This document shows positions 7,938-16,910 of a stretch of 64,000 nucleotides of DNA, piece by piece. Position numbers and translations under genes: made by a program. Origin of the DNA: an uncultured Tateyamaria sp. (GTDB lineage: Bacteria; Pseudomonadota; Alphaproteobacteria; Rhodobacterales; Rhodobacteraceae); the NCBI RefSeq assembly GCF_947496075.1, contig NZ_CANMBJ010000002.1, positions 248,001 to 312,000 on the forward strand, in the 5' to 3' direction. Position 1 is the first letter of the stretch, and each line of letters opens with the position of its first letter. The notes under the pieces are model-generated. The model was not told the DNA's origin, did no database searches, and saw nothing but the letters and a program-made list of their open reading frames with translations.

Positions 7938-9167
7938 CTAGGGCGCAGTTGAACCACTGACGTTGTGTGAGGCCGTTGTTCCCGCTTTCCGAACAAAAAC
8001 CATCAGCGCCACCGCCATCAAAACAGCAGCCAATAGGAACGGTGCGCCCGGCAGGTACACGCCTGTCTCCGGCGTTGTGAAAGTATAGAAGACTGAAGTC
8101 ATCAGCAGTGGTGATACTATCATTGCGAGAGCCGCAATCGAGACAAGCGCGCCTTGCAATTCACCCTGCTCATCGTCGCCCACGGCCTGCGACATGATGC
8201 TTTGCAACGCGGGCGTAATGACTGCTGGCAGGGCGGCCAATGGGGTCAGGATCAGCAGCCATGTCCCGGAGCTGACAAAGCCGATAAGCAGGAACACGGC
8301 GACATCTGCAATGTGGCCGTAGACGACCGCGCCGCGCTCCCCAAAAACGCGCAGCATGGGGCGGATCAATCCGCCCTGCACCACGGCCATCGAGATGCCA
8401 AACAGGCTGAGTGATAGGCCGACCATACCAGGCGACCAGTCGAAACGCTCTGCCGTGTAGTAGGCCCAGATCGCCGGATAGACGATGAACGCGATCTGGT
8501 AGATGAAGAACACCAGCAAGAGTGGTCCAAGACCGGGTAGTTTACCCAAGTGTTTGAACAGCCCAAAAGGATTTGCGCGCGACCAGGCGAACGGGCGCCG
8601 AATACGGTCATCAACGGTTTCTTTCAGAACGATATAGCCGAACACCGCATTTGCAGCGGCGAGGCCCGCCGCCGCGTAGAATGGTGCACGGGTACCATAT
8701 TCAGCCAGAAATCCACCCATTGCGGGGCCCAGCACAAAGCCAATGCCAAAGGCGGCTCCGATCAATCCGAAATTGGCGGCCTTCTGTTCGGGTTTCGAGA
8801 TGTCGGCCATATAGGCGTTAGCCGTGGATTGGGTGGCAGCGGTGATGCCTCCGACAATCCGACCTAAAAACAACAACCAAATGGTGCCCGCGACGGCCAT
8901 GACCAAATAATCGAGCGCCAGCACAACCAGTGACACAAGTAGAATTGGGCGGCGTCCGTAACGGTCAGACAACGCGCCCAGAAGTGGACCAAAGAGGAAC
9001 TGCATGGCGGCAAAGATGGTCGACAGCACTCCGCCCCACAGGGCTGCGGTGCCCAGCCCCATCCCCTGCACCTCTTGGATGAGGTCCGGCATGACCGGCA
9101 CGATCAGGCCGATGCCCATCGCGTCGATCATGACCGTCAGCAGGATGAAAATGACGGGCAGCTTCAC
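7938..9167 (-). CDS. MFS transporter, TetA/tetracycline-resistance-like subgroup
   Basis: A 409-residue, 12-helix major facilitator. Diagnostic motifs are the helix 1 D-x-x-G-x-G-x-x-x-P-V-x-P pattern (DAMGIGLIVPVMP), the loop 2-3 motif A GALSDRYGRRP and helix 5 motif C GFVLGPAMGG; these mark the drug:H+ antiporter-1 TCR/Tet subfamily. It acts in the inner membrane as an exporter. Its start overlaps the pcaB stop by four bases, so it is in the pcaB-pcaD transcript and may move an aromatic or pathway intermediate rather than tetracycline; no antibiotic phenotype should be assumed. Confidence 0.8.
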   Translation of the reverse strand: MKLPVIFILLTVMIDAMGIGLIVPVMPDLIQEVQGMGLGTAALWGGVLSTIFAAMQFLFGPLLGALSDRYGRRPILLVSLVVLALDYLVMAVAGTIWLLFLGRIVGGITAATQSTANAYMADISKPEQKAANFGLIGAAFGIGFVLGPAMGGFLAEYGTRAPFYAAAGLAAANAVFGYIVLKETVDDRIRRPFAWSRANPFGLFKHLGKLPGLGPLLLVFFIYQIAFIVYPAIWAYYTAERFDWSPGMVGLSLSLFGISMAVVQGGLIRPMLRVFGERGAVVYGHIADVAVFLLIGFVSSGTWLLILTPLAALPAVITPALQSIMSQAVGDDEQGELQGALVSIAALAMIVSPLLMTSVFYTFTTPETGVYLPGAPFLLAAVLMAVALMVFVRKAGTTASHNVSGSTAP

Positions 9168-10486
9168 AGGGTTTTCACCCGATTGGCAAAGGCGCGTGCG
9201 TCTGCGGGGGCCGTGCCCAGTTGGGTGGATGGGTCAAAAATGCTGTCGGGTAAATCAGGATGTGCGATGCGTGCGACGCTCTCCAATGACTGCTTTGATG
9301 CGATGGCGTCAGCAATCAAAGCCTTGGTCGCTGCCTGCGCGTCAGGCCGGGCCATCTGCTGTGCCAAGGCAAAACTCAGCGCCTCTGCATGAACGCCGCC
9401 AAGGCCGTCAAACTTGGATGCCATGGCTGCTGTATTGGGGTTCCAGTTTTTTACAAGCGCGTGCGCGACGTTAATTGACGCTGCCCAGCACAATGCAATC
9501 TGAGGCACCACCATCCATTCTGTGAACCAAGCCGCGCCGTCACGCTGGTGCTGGTGTGCTGCTGCTGCCTGCAACGATGCCCGCAAACCCGTCATCTGAT
9601 GGCCGAGAGCCACCAGCGTTGATGGCCCAACCGGGTTTTGCTTCTGTGGCATGGTCGAGGATGATCCCGCCGCATCCAGTGCAATCTCCTGAGACTCCGT
9701 GGCTGCAAGCGCGACAGCAGTCTGCCCCATGGAGGAAAGGGTTGCCACGATCCGTCCCATCCAATCCGCAATACGCATAACTGGCCCACGGTCAGTATGC
9801 CAACTGCGGCGGGGATCGTGCAGTTTTAGCGTATCGGCCAGCTCTGCCCGTGTTTCATTCGCCTTCGGCCCCAATGCGGAAGCCGTCCCTGCTGCGCCGC
9901 TGAGCGACACCCACAAAGAGTCATCCCGCAAGGCCGGCAGTTCCAGCATCGCATCGGTCAAGGGTTGCCCCCATTGCGCCAGCACCGCGCCCCAGCTGGT
10001 GGGCGTCGCATGCTGCCCATAGGTTCGGGCGACCATCGGTGTCTCGGCATGCATCTCCGCCTGAAGCGCCATCGCTCTAAGCACATCGCCAAATACATCT
10101 TGCTGCGTGCTTAGCGTCTGGCGCAGGCGCAACATCAACGCAGTGTCGATAATATCCTGACTGGTCGCCCCCCAATGAGCGTATTGCGCATGCTCGGGCG
10201 CTTCCATGGCCTTGCGGAATTCGGCCACGAGGGCAGGGACGCTGACCCCGTTCTGTCCCGTAGCGTCAGCAAGGCCCGCAGGATCAATTTGGACCTCCAA
10301 AGACGAGCGATGGATAAAGGCCGCACTTAACTCCGGGATGACGCCCTGTGCACCCTGAACTTTGGCCAATGCGCCCTCTACCAGCAGCATTGCCCGCACT
10401 TCGGCGCTGTCGGACCACAACCGCCCAACCTCACCCGTGGGGAACAATTTCCCATACAGGGCTGACGAAAAGACCGATGCCGCCAT
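9164..10486 (-). CDS. pcaB: 3-carboxy-cis,cis-muconate cycloisomerase
   Basis: A 440-residue member of the fumarase/aspartase superfamily. The signature loop GSSTMPQKQNP (about residues 271-281) with its catalytic serine is intact, and WGATSQDIIDTA and TYGQHATPTSWG match the other two conserved regions. PcaB converts 3-carboxy-cis,cis-muconate to 4-carboxymuconolactone in the protocatechuate branch of the beta-ketoadipate pathway. It is followed upstream on the same strand by pcaD, 3 bases away. pcaC, pcaG and pcaH are not in this window, so the pathway must be completed elsewhere. Adenylosuccinate lyase is an alternative in this superfamily but fits less well with pcaD as neighbour. Confidence 0.85.
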   Translation of the reverse strand: MAASVFSSALYGKLFPTGEVGRLWSDSAEVRAMLLVEGALAKVQGAQGVIPELSAAFIHRSSLEVQIDPAGLADATGQNGVSVPALVAEFRKAMEAPEHAQYAHWGATSQDIIDTALMLRLRQTLSTQQDVFGDVLRAMALQAEMHAETPMVARTYGQHATPTSWGAVLAQWGQPLTDAMLELPALRDDSLWVSLSGAAGTASALGPKANETRAELADTLKLHDPRRSWHTDRGPVMRIADWMGRIVATLSSMGQTAVALAATESQEIALDAAGSSSTMPQKQNPVGPSTLVALGHQMTGLRASLQAAAAHQHQRDGAAWFTEWMVVPQIALCWAASINVAHALVKNWNPNTAAMASKFDGLGGVHAEALSFALAQQMARPDAQAATKALIADAIASKQSLESVARIAHPDLPDSIFDPSTQLGTAPADARAFANRVKTL

Positions 10487-10489
10487 GTA

Positions 10490-11278
10490 TCAGATGTGCC
10501 CCGTCGCACGCATGAAGTCTGTCAGCACGCGGGCGAATTCTTCAGGTCGCTCGACGCACGGCAAATGGCCTGCCTTGCGGATCAGGTGGAACTGACTGCC
10601 GGGGATCAGATCGACGGTTTCGCGCACCAGGTCGGGCGGGGTCGAGCCGTCTTCTGACCCCGCTATGCCCAACGTGGGCAAGCGTAGCGTGGCCGTCGTC
10701 GCATAGAAATCCGTGCCCGAGATCGCAGCCGAGCATCCTGCGTACCCTGCGTCCTCTTGCCGGACCAGCATGTTGCGCCACAACTCCAGGTCCGTGTTCC
10801 GATGAAATTCCTTTGAAAACCAGCGATCCATGACCGCATCGGCGAGCGCCTCGATCCCGCCGGTCTTCACATCCTGAATGCGGTCCGCCCACATCTCTTT
10901 GGTGCCGATCTTGGCCCCGGTGTTCGACAGAACCATGGCGCGCATCAGGTCCAGCCGTTTCACGGCCAGCCCTTGGGCAATCATGCCGCCGATAGAGAGG
11001 CCCACGAACATTACGTCCTTGAAGCCATGCAAATCCATCAACTGTTCACAGTCACTGACAAGCTGACCCATGGCGTAGGGCGCAGGCGGGCAGGTCGACA
11101 GGCCATGTCCCCGCTTGTCGAACCGAAGGATGCGCAGGCCATCGGGCAACAAAGGCAAAATGGGGTCCCACAACCGCATGTCTGTCCCCAGCGAGTTCAC
11201 GAAAACAATCGGCGCGCCATCGTCCGGTCCGTCGATGCGGTAATGCAGGCGTACGTCGCCCAAATCCGCCATGTGCAT
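10490..11278 (-). CDS. pcaD: 3-oxoadipate enol-lactonase
   Basis: A 262-residue alpha/beta hydrolase. The nucleophile elbow is GLSIGG, the oxyanion region FVNSLGTDMRLW, and the C-terminal His is in AGHLPCVERPEEFA, with an Asp in SEDGSTPPD as likely acid. The pattern of NSLGTDxRxWDP is typical of PcaD, which hydrolyses 3-oxoadipate enol-lactone to 3-oxoadipate. The ATG at 11278 has AAGGA 8 bases upstream; an ATG six bases downstream is also possible. It lies between the EEP-family gene and pcaB in one transcript. Confidence 0.85.
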   Translation of the reverse strand: MHMADLGDVRLHYRIDGPDDGAPIVFVNSLGTDMRLWDPILPLLPDGLRILRFDKRGHGLSTCPPAPYAMGQLVSDCEQLMDLHGFKDVMFVGLSIGGMIAQGLAVKRLDLMRAMVLSNTGAKIGTKEMWADRIQDVKTGGIEALADAVMDRWFSKEFHRNTDLELWRNMLVRQEDAGYAGCSAAISGTDFYATTATLRLPTLGIAGSEDGSTPPDLVRETVDLIPGSQFHLIRKAGHLPCVERPEEFARVLTDFMRATGHI

Positions 11279-11282
11279 GGTA

Positions 11283-12473
11283 TTAATCCTTCAACCGCAT
11301 ATGCGCGATGATCTGCCCGTGATCCGAGGCCAGCTTGTTGTACGGAGCCTCGGCGTGGCTGCCATCGGTCAGATGATCGTTCAACACGCTGAAATAGTCC
11401 ATCTGCCCGATGCTTCCCTTTGCGTCAGGTAGAAAATGGCGGGACATGTAGATCTGGTCGATGCTCTCGTACACGCCGCCAAACGCTGCCGTATACACCA
11501 TGTCGCGGGACGACTTGCGGATGAACTGTTTTTCCGCCGAATGCAGGCGCACCGTCTCAATATCCTCGCGTATTTGCGCGTCTTCTTCCTCTGAATACCG
11601 GTCGCGCGGGGTTTCGGCATCGTGCCGCAGCATCCATGCGTAGTTCTTGAAAGGATGCTCGCCGCTGATGATTTCCGAACTGACGGCATGCTCACCATCG
11701 TTGAAATCGCCCATGGCCATCACCGGGTGTCCGGCCCGTAATTCTTCGACAATGGCACGGCGCAGCACCCACGCCTCTGCCATCCGGCGCAGGGATGCGC
11801 GCAGCCCCCCCAAGGCGCGACCCACCGGATCATAACTGGTCAAATCCACTTCGGGGGGAAAGTCGGAACCTTCGGGCGGAACAAACTCACCCAGTTTCGA
11901 CTTCAGATGGCAGTTGAAAACGGTGATGATATGATTGCCGACAGGGATGCGCACCTTAAGGATCGGGCGGCTCAGCCGGGTCAGGCGAAAGCTGCCGCCG
12001 CCATCCGGTCCCATCGGGCCAAAGTCGATGTCCAAGGGTTCAGGCAGATCCTGAATGATCTCTGGTTGACCTTCAAAACCGAACCGCGACAGGATCGCGA
12101 CACCTGGACGGCGCTGCCCCGGCCCGCCGTCGTTCACATTCGGGGCCACGGCCAGCGCTGCGTTGGTATAAGGACGATAGGCCAGCTTGCGAAAGATTGC
12201 CTTGCGCCGATAGCGTTTGTTGGGACCGGGGATATGCTGGGCATTGTCGGCCATGCCTTCAATGTCCGCGGCATCAATTACCTCGCGCAGCGCGCGCTCC
12301 TCAAAAATCTCTTGAAATCCCACGATGTCGGCATCCATCGTCTGCACCTGCTCGGACAACCAATCGACTTTCCAAGCGTATTCTTCGGGCGTGTATTGCT
12401 GAAACTGGTAGTATTCCTGATCCGGTCCGATCAGGTTCTTGACGTTGAAACTGGCGATGGTGAATTCGGTCAT
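11283..12473 (-). CDS. Endonuclease/exonuclease/phosphatase (EEP) family protein
   Basis: A 396-residue EEP-fold protein. The metal and catalytic residues seen are Asn in SFNVKN, Glu in FQEIF, His in NCHLKS, Asp-x-Asn in GDFND and the terminal SDHGQI. Members cut phosphodiester bonds in nucleic acids, sphingomyelin or inositol phosphates; the AILSRFG and RPILKVRIPVG sections do not identify the substrate. No signal peptide is seen, so it is cytoplasmic. It overlaps the dehydratase gene by four bases and precedes pcaD by 4 bases. The link between a phosphodiesterase and the aromatic genes is unclear and may be only operon packing. Confidence 0.75.
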   Translation of the reverse strand: MTEFTIASFNVKNLIGPDQEYYQFQQYTPEEYAWKVDWLSEQVQTMDADIVGFQEIFEERALREVIDAADIEGMADNAQHIPGPNKRYRRKAIFRKLAYRPYTNAALAVAPNVNDGGPGQRRPGVAILSRFGFEGQPEIIQDLPEPLDIDFGPMGPDGGGSFRLTRLSRPILKVRIPVGNHIITVFNCHLKSKLGEFVPPEGSDFPPEVDLTSYDPVGRALGGLRASLRRMAEAWVLRRAIVEELRAGHPVMAMGDFNDGEHAVSSEIISGEHPFKNYAWMLRHDAETPRDRYSEEEDAQIREDIETVRLHSAEKQFIRKSSRDMVYTAAFGGVYESIDQIYMSRHFLPDAKGSIGQMDYFSVLNDHLTDGSHAEAPYNKLASDHGQIIAHMRLKD

Positions 12474-13459
12474 GCAAGCGTGTCCAATGCGCGTTTGAAA
12501 ATGTCAGGGTCCACGTTCCCGCCAGAGATTGTGACGATCACGTCGTCCCCGTCTATCTGGTCCTGCCGACACAAGGCGGCAGCAAGGGCCACGGCCCCGC
12601 CGGGTTCAGCGACGACTTTCAACCGCAAAAAAGCCTGTGCGACAGCGTGCAAAGCCTCGTCCTCGCCGACGACAAGGCCGGGGCCGCACAAACGCTTCAT
12701 GATGGGAAAAGTCAGGTCGCCGGGCTGTGGGGTGATGATGGCGTCACATATGTTGCCCGATACCGCGTTGTTCCGCTCGATCCCGCCTGAGCGCAGCGAA
12801 CGAGCCACATCGTCGAACCCTTCAGGTTCCGCTGGGCGCACACGCAAGCCCGGCGCCTCAGCCTCAAGCGCAAGGGCAATACCGCTGGTAAAACCGCCGC
12901 CGCCGCAACAGACAATCACGTCAGCAGTCGTCACCCCGACAGCCGCCGCCTGTTCCGCGATCTCCAGCCCGGTCGTGCCCTGGCCCGCAATCACCTGCGG
13001 CTCATCGAAAGGTTTGATCAGTGTCAGGCCGCGCTCCTGGGCTAGTTGTGTACCGATCGCGTCGCGATCACCTGACCCACGCTCATATAACACCACCTCA
13101 GCGCCAAGCGCCTTGGTATTCGCAATCTTAAGAGCAGGCGCATCGCTAGGCATGACGATGACAGACGGCACGCCATGCATCTGCGCCGCAAGCGCCACGC
13201 CTTGCGCATGATTGCCACTGGAAAAGGCGATGACACCTGCGGCCCGCGTGGCCTCGTCCAAGGCTGACAGGGCCGACCACGCCCCACGGAACTTGAAGCT
13301 GCCGGTATGTTGCAGGCACTCTGGCTTGATCCAGACACGGCGGTCCGCGATCTCGTCAATAAATGGGGAACTCAGGAGAGGGGTCTTGCGCGCGTGCCCT
13401 TCCAGCCGCGCTGCCGCCGCGCGGATCATTTCAATATTCAAAGCAGCTTCTCCATCCAT
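12470..13459 (-). CDS. PLP-dependent threonine/serine dehydratase (or serine racemase-like)
   Basis: About 323-329 residues of fold type II PLP enzyme. The PLP lysine is in HTGSFKFRGA, the substrate loop is SSGNHAQG, and the phosphate-binding glycine loop is CGGGGFTSG. There is no C-terminal ACT domain, so it matches catabolic threonine dehydratase, serine racemase or hydroxyaspartate dehydratase. The start is uncertain: an ATG at 13459 overlaps the previous gene by 22 bases, while a TTG at 13441 overlaps its stop in the form TTGA and would give a start resembling relatives. It sits in the four-base-overlap series 14939-11283. Confidence 0.8.
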   Translation of the reverse strand: MDGEAALNIEMIRAAAARLEGHARKTPLLSSPFIDEIADRRVWIKPECLQHTGSFKFRGAWSALSALDEATRAAGVIAFSSGNHAQGVALAAQMHGVPSVIVMPSDAPALKIANTKALGAEVVLYERGSGDRDAIGTQLAQERGLTLIKPFDEPQVIAGQGTTGLEIAEQAAAVGVTTADVIVCCGGGGFTSGIALALEAEAPGLRVRPAEPEGFDDVARSLRSGGIERNNAVSGNICDAIITPQPGDLTFPIMKRLCGPGLVVGEDEALHAVAQAFLRLKVVAEPGGAVALAAALCRQDQIDGDDVIVTISGGNVDPDIFKRALDTLA

Positions 13460-14256
13460 GTCCGTACTGCCGCCAAGGCTTCGGGCTCATCCAGAAACGG
13501 GACATGACCGCGCCCCGGGACCTCGGCAAGGATCATGTCGGGGCGACGATCCTGCATTTTCTGCGCTGTCTGCGCGCTCAACAAGTCAGATCCTGCACCG
13601 CGGATCAGGGCCAGCGGCTTGCCCGCCAATGCATCGAAGAATGGCCACAGGTCCGGCATCTCGCCACCTGCCTCGACCGCATCACGCAGACGCGGATCGT
13701 AGGTGATGTCGAGGCCGTCTTTCGTTTCGACAAAATGCGTGTTTGCTTCCTGCACCCAACGCTCTGCGGGTACGCCTTCGAAGCCCTTTAGGACATGGGG
13801 CAAAGCTGTCGCCGCCTCTGTCAAAGTGCGGGCGGCCGGGCGGCGCCCCAGATACGCCATGATGCCGGACAGCCCCAATGGGTCGAATTCCGGTCCAACG
13901 TCGTTCAAGGCAGCACCCAGCAGGCGATCCGGCGCACTTGCCGCTAATCCCATGGCATTCAGTCCGCCGCGTGAGGTGCCAAGGATGGCGACCCCTGACA
14001 ACGACAGATGATCCATCAATTCCATCACATCTCGCACCTCGACCGGCAAGGTATAGTTCTGCCACTTGTCATCCCACTGCGATTGCCCGCGCCCGCGATA
14101 GTCCATCTTGATCAGGCGGCAGGGCGGAAGATGTGGTGCGATGTACTGGAAATCTTGCGTGGTGCGGGTCAAGCCGGGCAGGCACAGCAGCGGCAGCCCT
14201 TCGCCATGATCCTCGAAATACAGTGACAGGCCATCCGACGTTTGAAACGTGCTCAT
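13438..14256 (-). CDS. Alpha/beta hydrolase
   Basis: A 272-residue alpha/beta hydrolase with the nucleophile in LGTSRGG, an oxyanion-hole region CLPGLTRTTQDF, DYRGRGQSQW after strand 4, and the catalytic His in PGRGHVPFLDEPE. The SRGG nucleophile elbow and the DYRGRGxS motif recall epoxide hydrolase/haloalkane-type and lactonase-type subgroups, but the substrate cannot be deduced. It overlaps the haloacid dehalogenase gene by four bases. Its neighbours suggest hydrolysis of an ester or lactone intermediate in a catabolic route. Confidence 0.75.
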   Translation of the reverse strand: MSTFQTSDGLSLYFEDHGEGLPLLCLPGLTRTTQDFQYIAPHLPPCRLIKMDYRGRGQSQWDDKWQNYTLPVEVRDVMELMDHLSLSGVAILGTSRGGLNAMGLAASAPDRLLGAALNDVGPEFDPLGLSGIMAYLGRRPAARTLTEAATALPHVLKGFEGVPAERWVQEANTHFVETKDGLDITYDPRLRDAVEAGGEMPDLWPFFDALAGKPLALIRGAGSDLLSAQTAQKMQDRRPDMILAEVPGRGHVPFLDEPEALAAVRTWMEKLL

Positions 14257-14939
14257 GCGCGGGCCAGCTGCGGGATGCCAGTCAGGTCATTCAACATGTG
14301 CTGCGGCGCCCACGGTAAACGGTCCACAGGCTCACCTGCGCGGTTCACCCAAGCCGTGTTGAACCCATAACCGGACGCGCCTGCGGCATCCCATCCGTTT
14401 GAGGACACAAAAAGCACTTCGTTCGCGGCACATCCAAAACGTTGGCCGACTAGGTCATATACCCGGCTGTCCGGTTTGAAGATGCCGACGCTTTCCACGG
14501 ACAGGCAATCGTCCAGCACATCGCCAATCCCAGCCGATTGAACAGCCCCGTTCAGCATATCTGGCGATCCGTTGGACAAGATAGCGGTGTTCATCCCGGC
14601 ATCTTTCAAAGCATGCAGCATCGCTGGCACTTCAGGATAGGCTTGCAATTCCCAGTACAGTGCCAGCAAACGCTCGCGTAGGGCTGCGTCGCCTGCAAGG
14701 CCGTTGCGCTCCAATGCCCAATCAAGCCCCTCCTGCGTGACCTGCCAGAAATCGGTATGCGCATCAGTGATGGCGCGGAGCCATGTGTATTGCAATTGCT
14801 TCTGCCGCCAGTGCTCGGCCACCGCAGGCCATGTGTCGGCCAGCTGCGGAAAGGCTGGCTCTGCTGCGGCAATGCGTGCGGCTGCCGCCACATCAAAAAG
14901 CGTGCCGTAGGCGTCAAAAATACAAGTCGTGATAGGCAT
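14253..14939 (-). CDS. Haloacid dehalogenase, type II (HAD superfamily)
   Basis: A 228-residue HAD hydrolase. Motif I is FDAYGTLFDV (nucleophile Asp9), motif II is LSNGS, motif III Lys is in GIFKPDSRVYDL, and motif IV is VSSNGWDAAGA, the pattern of (S)-2-haloacid dehalogenases rather than phosphatases, which have a second Asp at D+2 where here there is Tyr. The enzyme would hydrolyse 2-haloalkanoates to 2-hydroxyacids. The start MPITTC has AAAGGAG 8 bases upstream. It is the first gene of the long minus-strand series. Confidence 0.85.
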   Translation of the reverse strand: MPITTCIFDAYGTLFDVAAAARIAAAEPAFPQLADTWPAVAEHWRQKQLQYTWLRAITDAHTDFWQVTQEGLDWALERNGLAGDAALRERLLALYWELQAYPEVPAMLHALKDAGMNTAILSNGSPDMLNGAVQSAGIGDVLDDCLSVESVGIFKPDSRVYDLVGQRFGCAANEVLFVSSNGWDAAGASGYGFNTAWVNRAGEPVDRLPWAPQHMLNDLTGIPQLARA

Positions 14940-15073
14940 TGGTGGCACTCCTTTGGGCGCAGACTGGCACGGAGGCACGCGAACGAAAAGGGGCGAGGTG
15001 GGGTTTACCCTACTGCCATGGGCGGGCAGTGTGTGCCATCTGTTAAATGGACAGACATGTTGGGAGATGGGTC

Positions 15074-15508
15074 ATGACCGCGATCAAGGACGGCGACACC
15101 GTGCGCATCCACTACACCGGGACTTTGCTGGATGGCACCGTCTTTGACAGCTCGGACGGGCGCGACCCGCTGGAGTTTGTTGTTGGGTCCGGTCAGATCA
15201 TTCCTGGACTTGACGTAGCTCTGCCGGGCATGACCGAGGGTGAGAAGAAGAAGGTCAATATTTCTTGTGATCAAGCCTATGGTCCGATCAACCCGGCGTT
15301 GCGGCAGGGCGTGCCGCGTGATGCGATCCCCGACGAAATCCCGCTTGAGATTGGTCTGCAACTGCAGATGCAAACACCGCAGGGTCAACCGATGCCTGTG
15401 ACCGTGGTCGAAGTGGGTGAAGCTGAGGTCACGCTCGATGCCAACCACCCGCTGGCAGGCAAGGACCTGACCTTCGATTTCGAAGTGGTGTCTATCGACG
15501 CTGGATGA
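15074..15508 (+). CDS. FKBP-type peptidyl-prolyl isomerase, SlyD-like
   Basis: A 144-residue SlyD-like FKBP. It has the opening VRIHYTGTLLDGTVFDSS, the core GQIIPGLDVALPGMTEGEKKKV, then an inserted flap domain (about residues 68-120) with AYGPINP and QMQTPQGQP, closing with LAGKDLTFDFEVVSID. It catalyses proline isomerisation and acts as a chaperone in the cytoplasm. The metal-binding histidine tail of E. coli SlyD is absent. The ATG at 15074 is preceded by GGGAGATGG. It is divergent from the HAD gene and stands alone. Confidence 0.85.
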   Translation: MTAIKDGDTVRIHYTGTLLDGTVFDSSDGRDPLEFVVGSGQIIPGLDVALPGMTEGEKKKVNISCDQAYGPINPALRQGVPRDAIPDEIPLEIGLQLQMQTPQGQPMPVTVVEVGEAEVTLDANHPLAGKDLTFDFEVVSIDAG

Positions 15509-15552
15509 CCTGTGTTGCCGCTGCGGTGCAACGCCGCCGCGCCATTGTCCTA

Positions 15553-15921
15553 TCAACCGCCCGGGTTTAGACCGCGCAAGGTGTTCGCAAGGGCGTCCGC
15601 CTTTTGCTGAGTGTCATCGCTTGCCATTTTCGTTTGTGGCAATGTGCCTGCGCGGCGCACCGGCACCACGTCCCTCGGCATATGACGTACGTGCACAGGT
15701 TCTGGCGCTTCAAAATTTGCAGGTTGCGACCGCTTTGGGACATCGTGGGCCATTGCCACAACTTCTTCCACGATCCCGGGATTTAACCGCAACGCCAAGA
15801 GAAGCCCCATTCCAGTCAGCGAAAACAACAATCGTCCCAACCATTTGGATCGCCGGGTGCGTGCCGCCCTGCGGTTCAATATGCGCGCTTGACGCGCGGG
15901 GTCGTGACGATCTTTTGCCAT
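15553..15921 (-). CDS. Small single-pass membrane protein, unknown
   Basis: 122 residues. The N-terminus is very basic (about 13 Arg/Lys/His in the first 30), then one hydrophobic segment (about 30-48, LLFSLTGMGLLLALRL), then a proline-rich, presumably periplasmic tail. No family recognised. The ATG at 15921 has GAGG upstream. It overlaps no neighbour and is convergent with the FKBP gene. Confidence 0.5.
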   Translation of the reverse strand: MAKDRHDPARQARILNRRAARTRRSKWLGRLLFSLTGMGLLLALRLNPGIVEEVVAMAHDVPKRSQPANFEAPEPVHVRHMPRDVVPVRRAGTLPQTKMASDDTQQKADALANTLRGLNPGG

Positions 15922-16096
15922 GGGGAACAACCTCGCAATTCAAATTGGCGATTTTGCGGCAAATTGTGGGGTAAATCCGTTAAATGAGACCTAATCGGTC
16001 CCAGACAGCCTATGTGAATCCTCGGGTAGAGCCCATTCAACCTACTCGCCGCGCCCAGTCATTTGCACTAAACACTGCAATGGCAGAGGAGGCGCC

Positions 16097-16900
16097 ATGA
16101 GTGATCACTTGCAGATAGAGCAGGAAATCGAAAGCTGCCGAACTCAGTTGCCGGGACGGACTTTGCCAACCTTTCTGACGATTGGCGCGATGAAATGCGG
16201 CACATCTACTCTGCACGCACATCTCGCTTCGCACCCAGACGTTTTTGCACCGCAACGAAAAGAAGTGCACTTCTTCAATCAAAACTTTCTAAAGGGACTC
16301 TCTTGGTACGCAGATCAATTCAGCGATGCCGGTGACAGGATGTGCTTCGAAACAACACCTGCCTACCTGTTCGAGCCTGACACGCAGCACCGCGTAAAGG
16401 CCGCGCTGCCAGATGCGAAATTCATTGTCATCCTCCGTGACCCGGTGGAAAGATGTGTGTCACACTACCATCACATGCTGCGTGCAGGCCGGGAGAAAGA
16501 GAGCTTCGATGTCGCGTTATCATTGGAAATGGAACGCACGCGCGATGCCTACGAGGGGGTCAAAAATCGGGAACTGGTGCACAGTCCGCAACTGAATTGG
16601 TTCAGCTATGTGCGGCGGGGTTACTACATCGATCAATTGGAAGCATGGGTCCAAGCCTTTCCGGTGGATCGATTTCTGGTGTTGGATTTCCTTGACCTGT
16701 GTGAAAACCCGCAATCAGTGGTCGATACCGTGACAAACTTTCTTGGGGTGCCGGGCCTGCTGATTGACCCTGTGCTCAGGGAAAACGCGCATCCAAGGGG
16801 CACGTTGCCATCGGCGCAGAAAGGGCGTCTTCGTGAGCTTTATGCCCGGTCCGACGCGCGGCTTGAACAGTTTCTGGGCCGCAAACTATCGTGGATGTAG
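16097..16900 (+). CDS. Sulfotransferase family protein
   Basis: A 267-residue sulfotransferase. It has both PAPS-binding regions: the 5'-phosphosulfate loop IGAMKCGTSTLHAHL (about residues 30-44) and the 3'-phosphate strand VILRDPVERCVSHYHH (about 115-130). The order, and KEVHFF between them, match the heparan sulfate N-deacetylase/sulfotransferase-like group that modifies sugars or lipids. AGAGGAGG lies before the ATG at 16097. It ends 10 bases from the convergent fabI stop. The acceptor is probably a surface polysaccharide, but nothing nearby fixes it. Confidence 0.8.
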   Translation: MSDHLQIEQEIESCRTQLPGRTLPTFLTIGAMKCGTSTLHAHLASHPDVFAPQRKEVHFFNQNFLKGLSWYADQFSDAGDRMCFETTPAYLFEPDTQHRVKAALPDAKFIVILRDPVERCVSHYHHMLRAGREKESFDVALSLEMERTRDAYEGVKNRELVHSPQLNWFSYVRRGYYIDQLEAWVQAFPVDRFLVLDFLDLCENPQSVVDTVTNFLGVPGLLIDPVLRENAHPRGTLPSAQKGRLRELYARSDARLEQFLGRKLSWM

Positions 16901-16910
16901 TTCCAACTGC

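Noticed and set aside
7938-9167. Tetracycline resistance gene
   Set aside because: The protein is in the TetA-like MFS group but sits in a catabolic transcript. The family includes many exporters of other compounds, so no resistance claim is supported.
11907-13211. A 434-codon open frame on the plus strand across the EEP and dehydratase genes
   Set aside because: Both underlying minus-strand genes have clear catalytic motifs, and the plus-strand frame is a shadow of high-G+C codon use.
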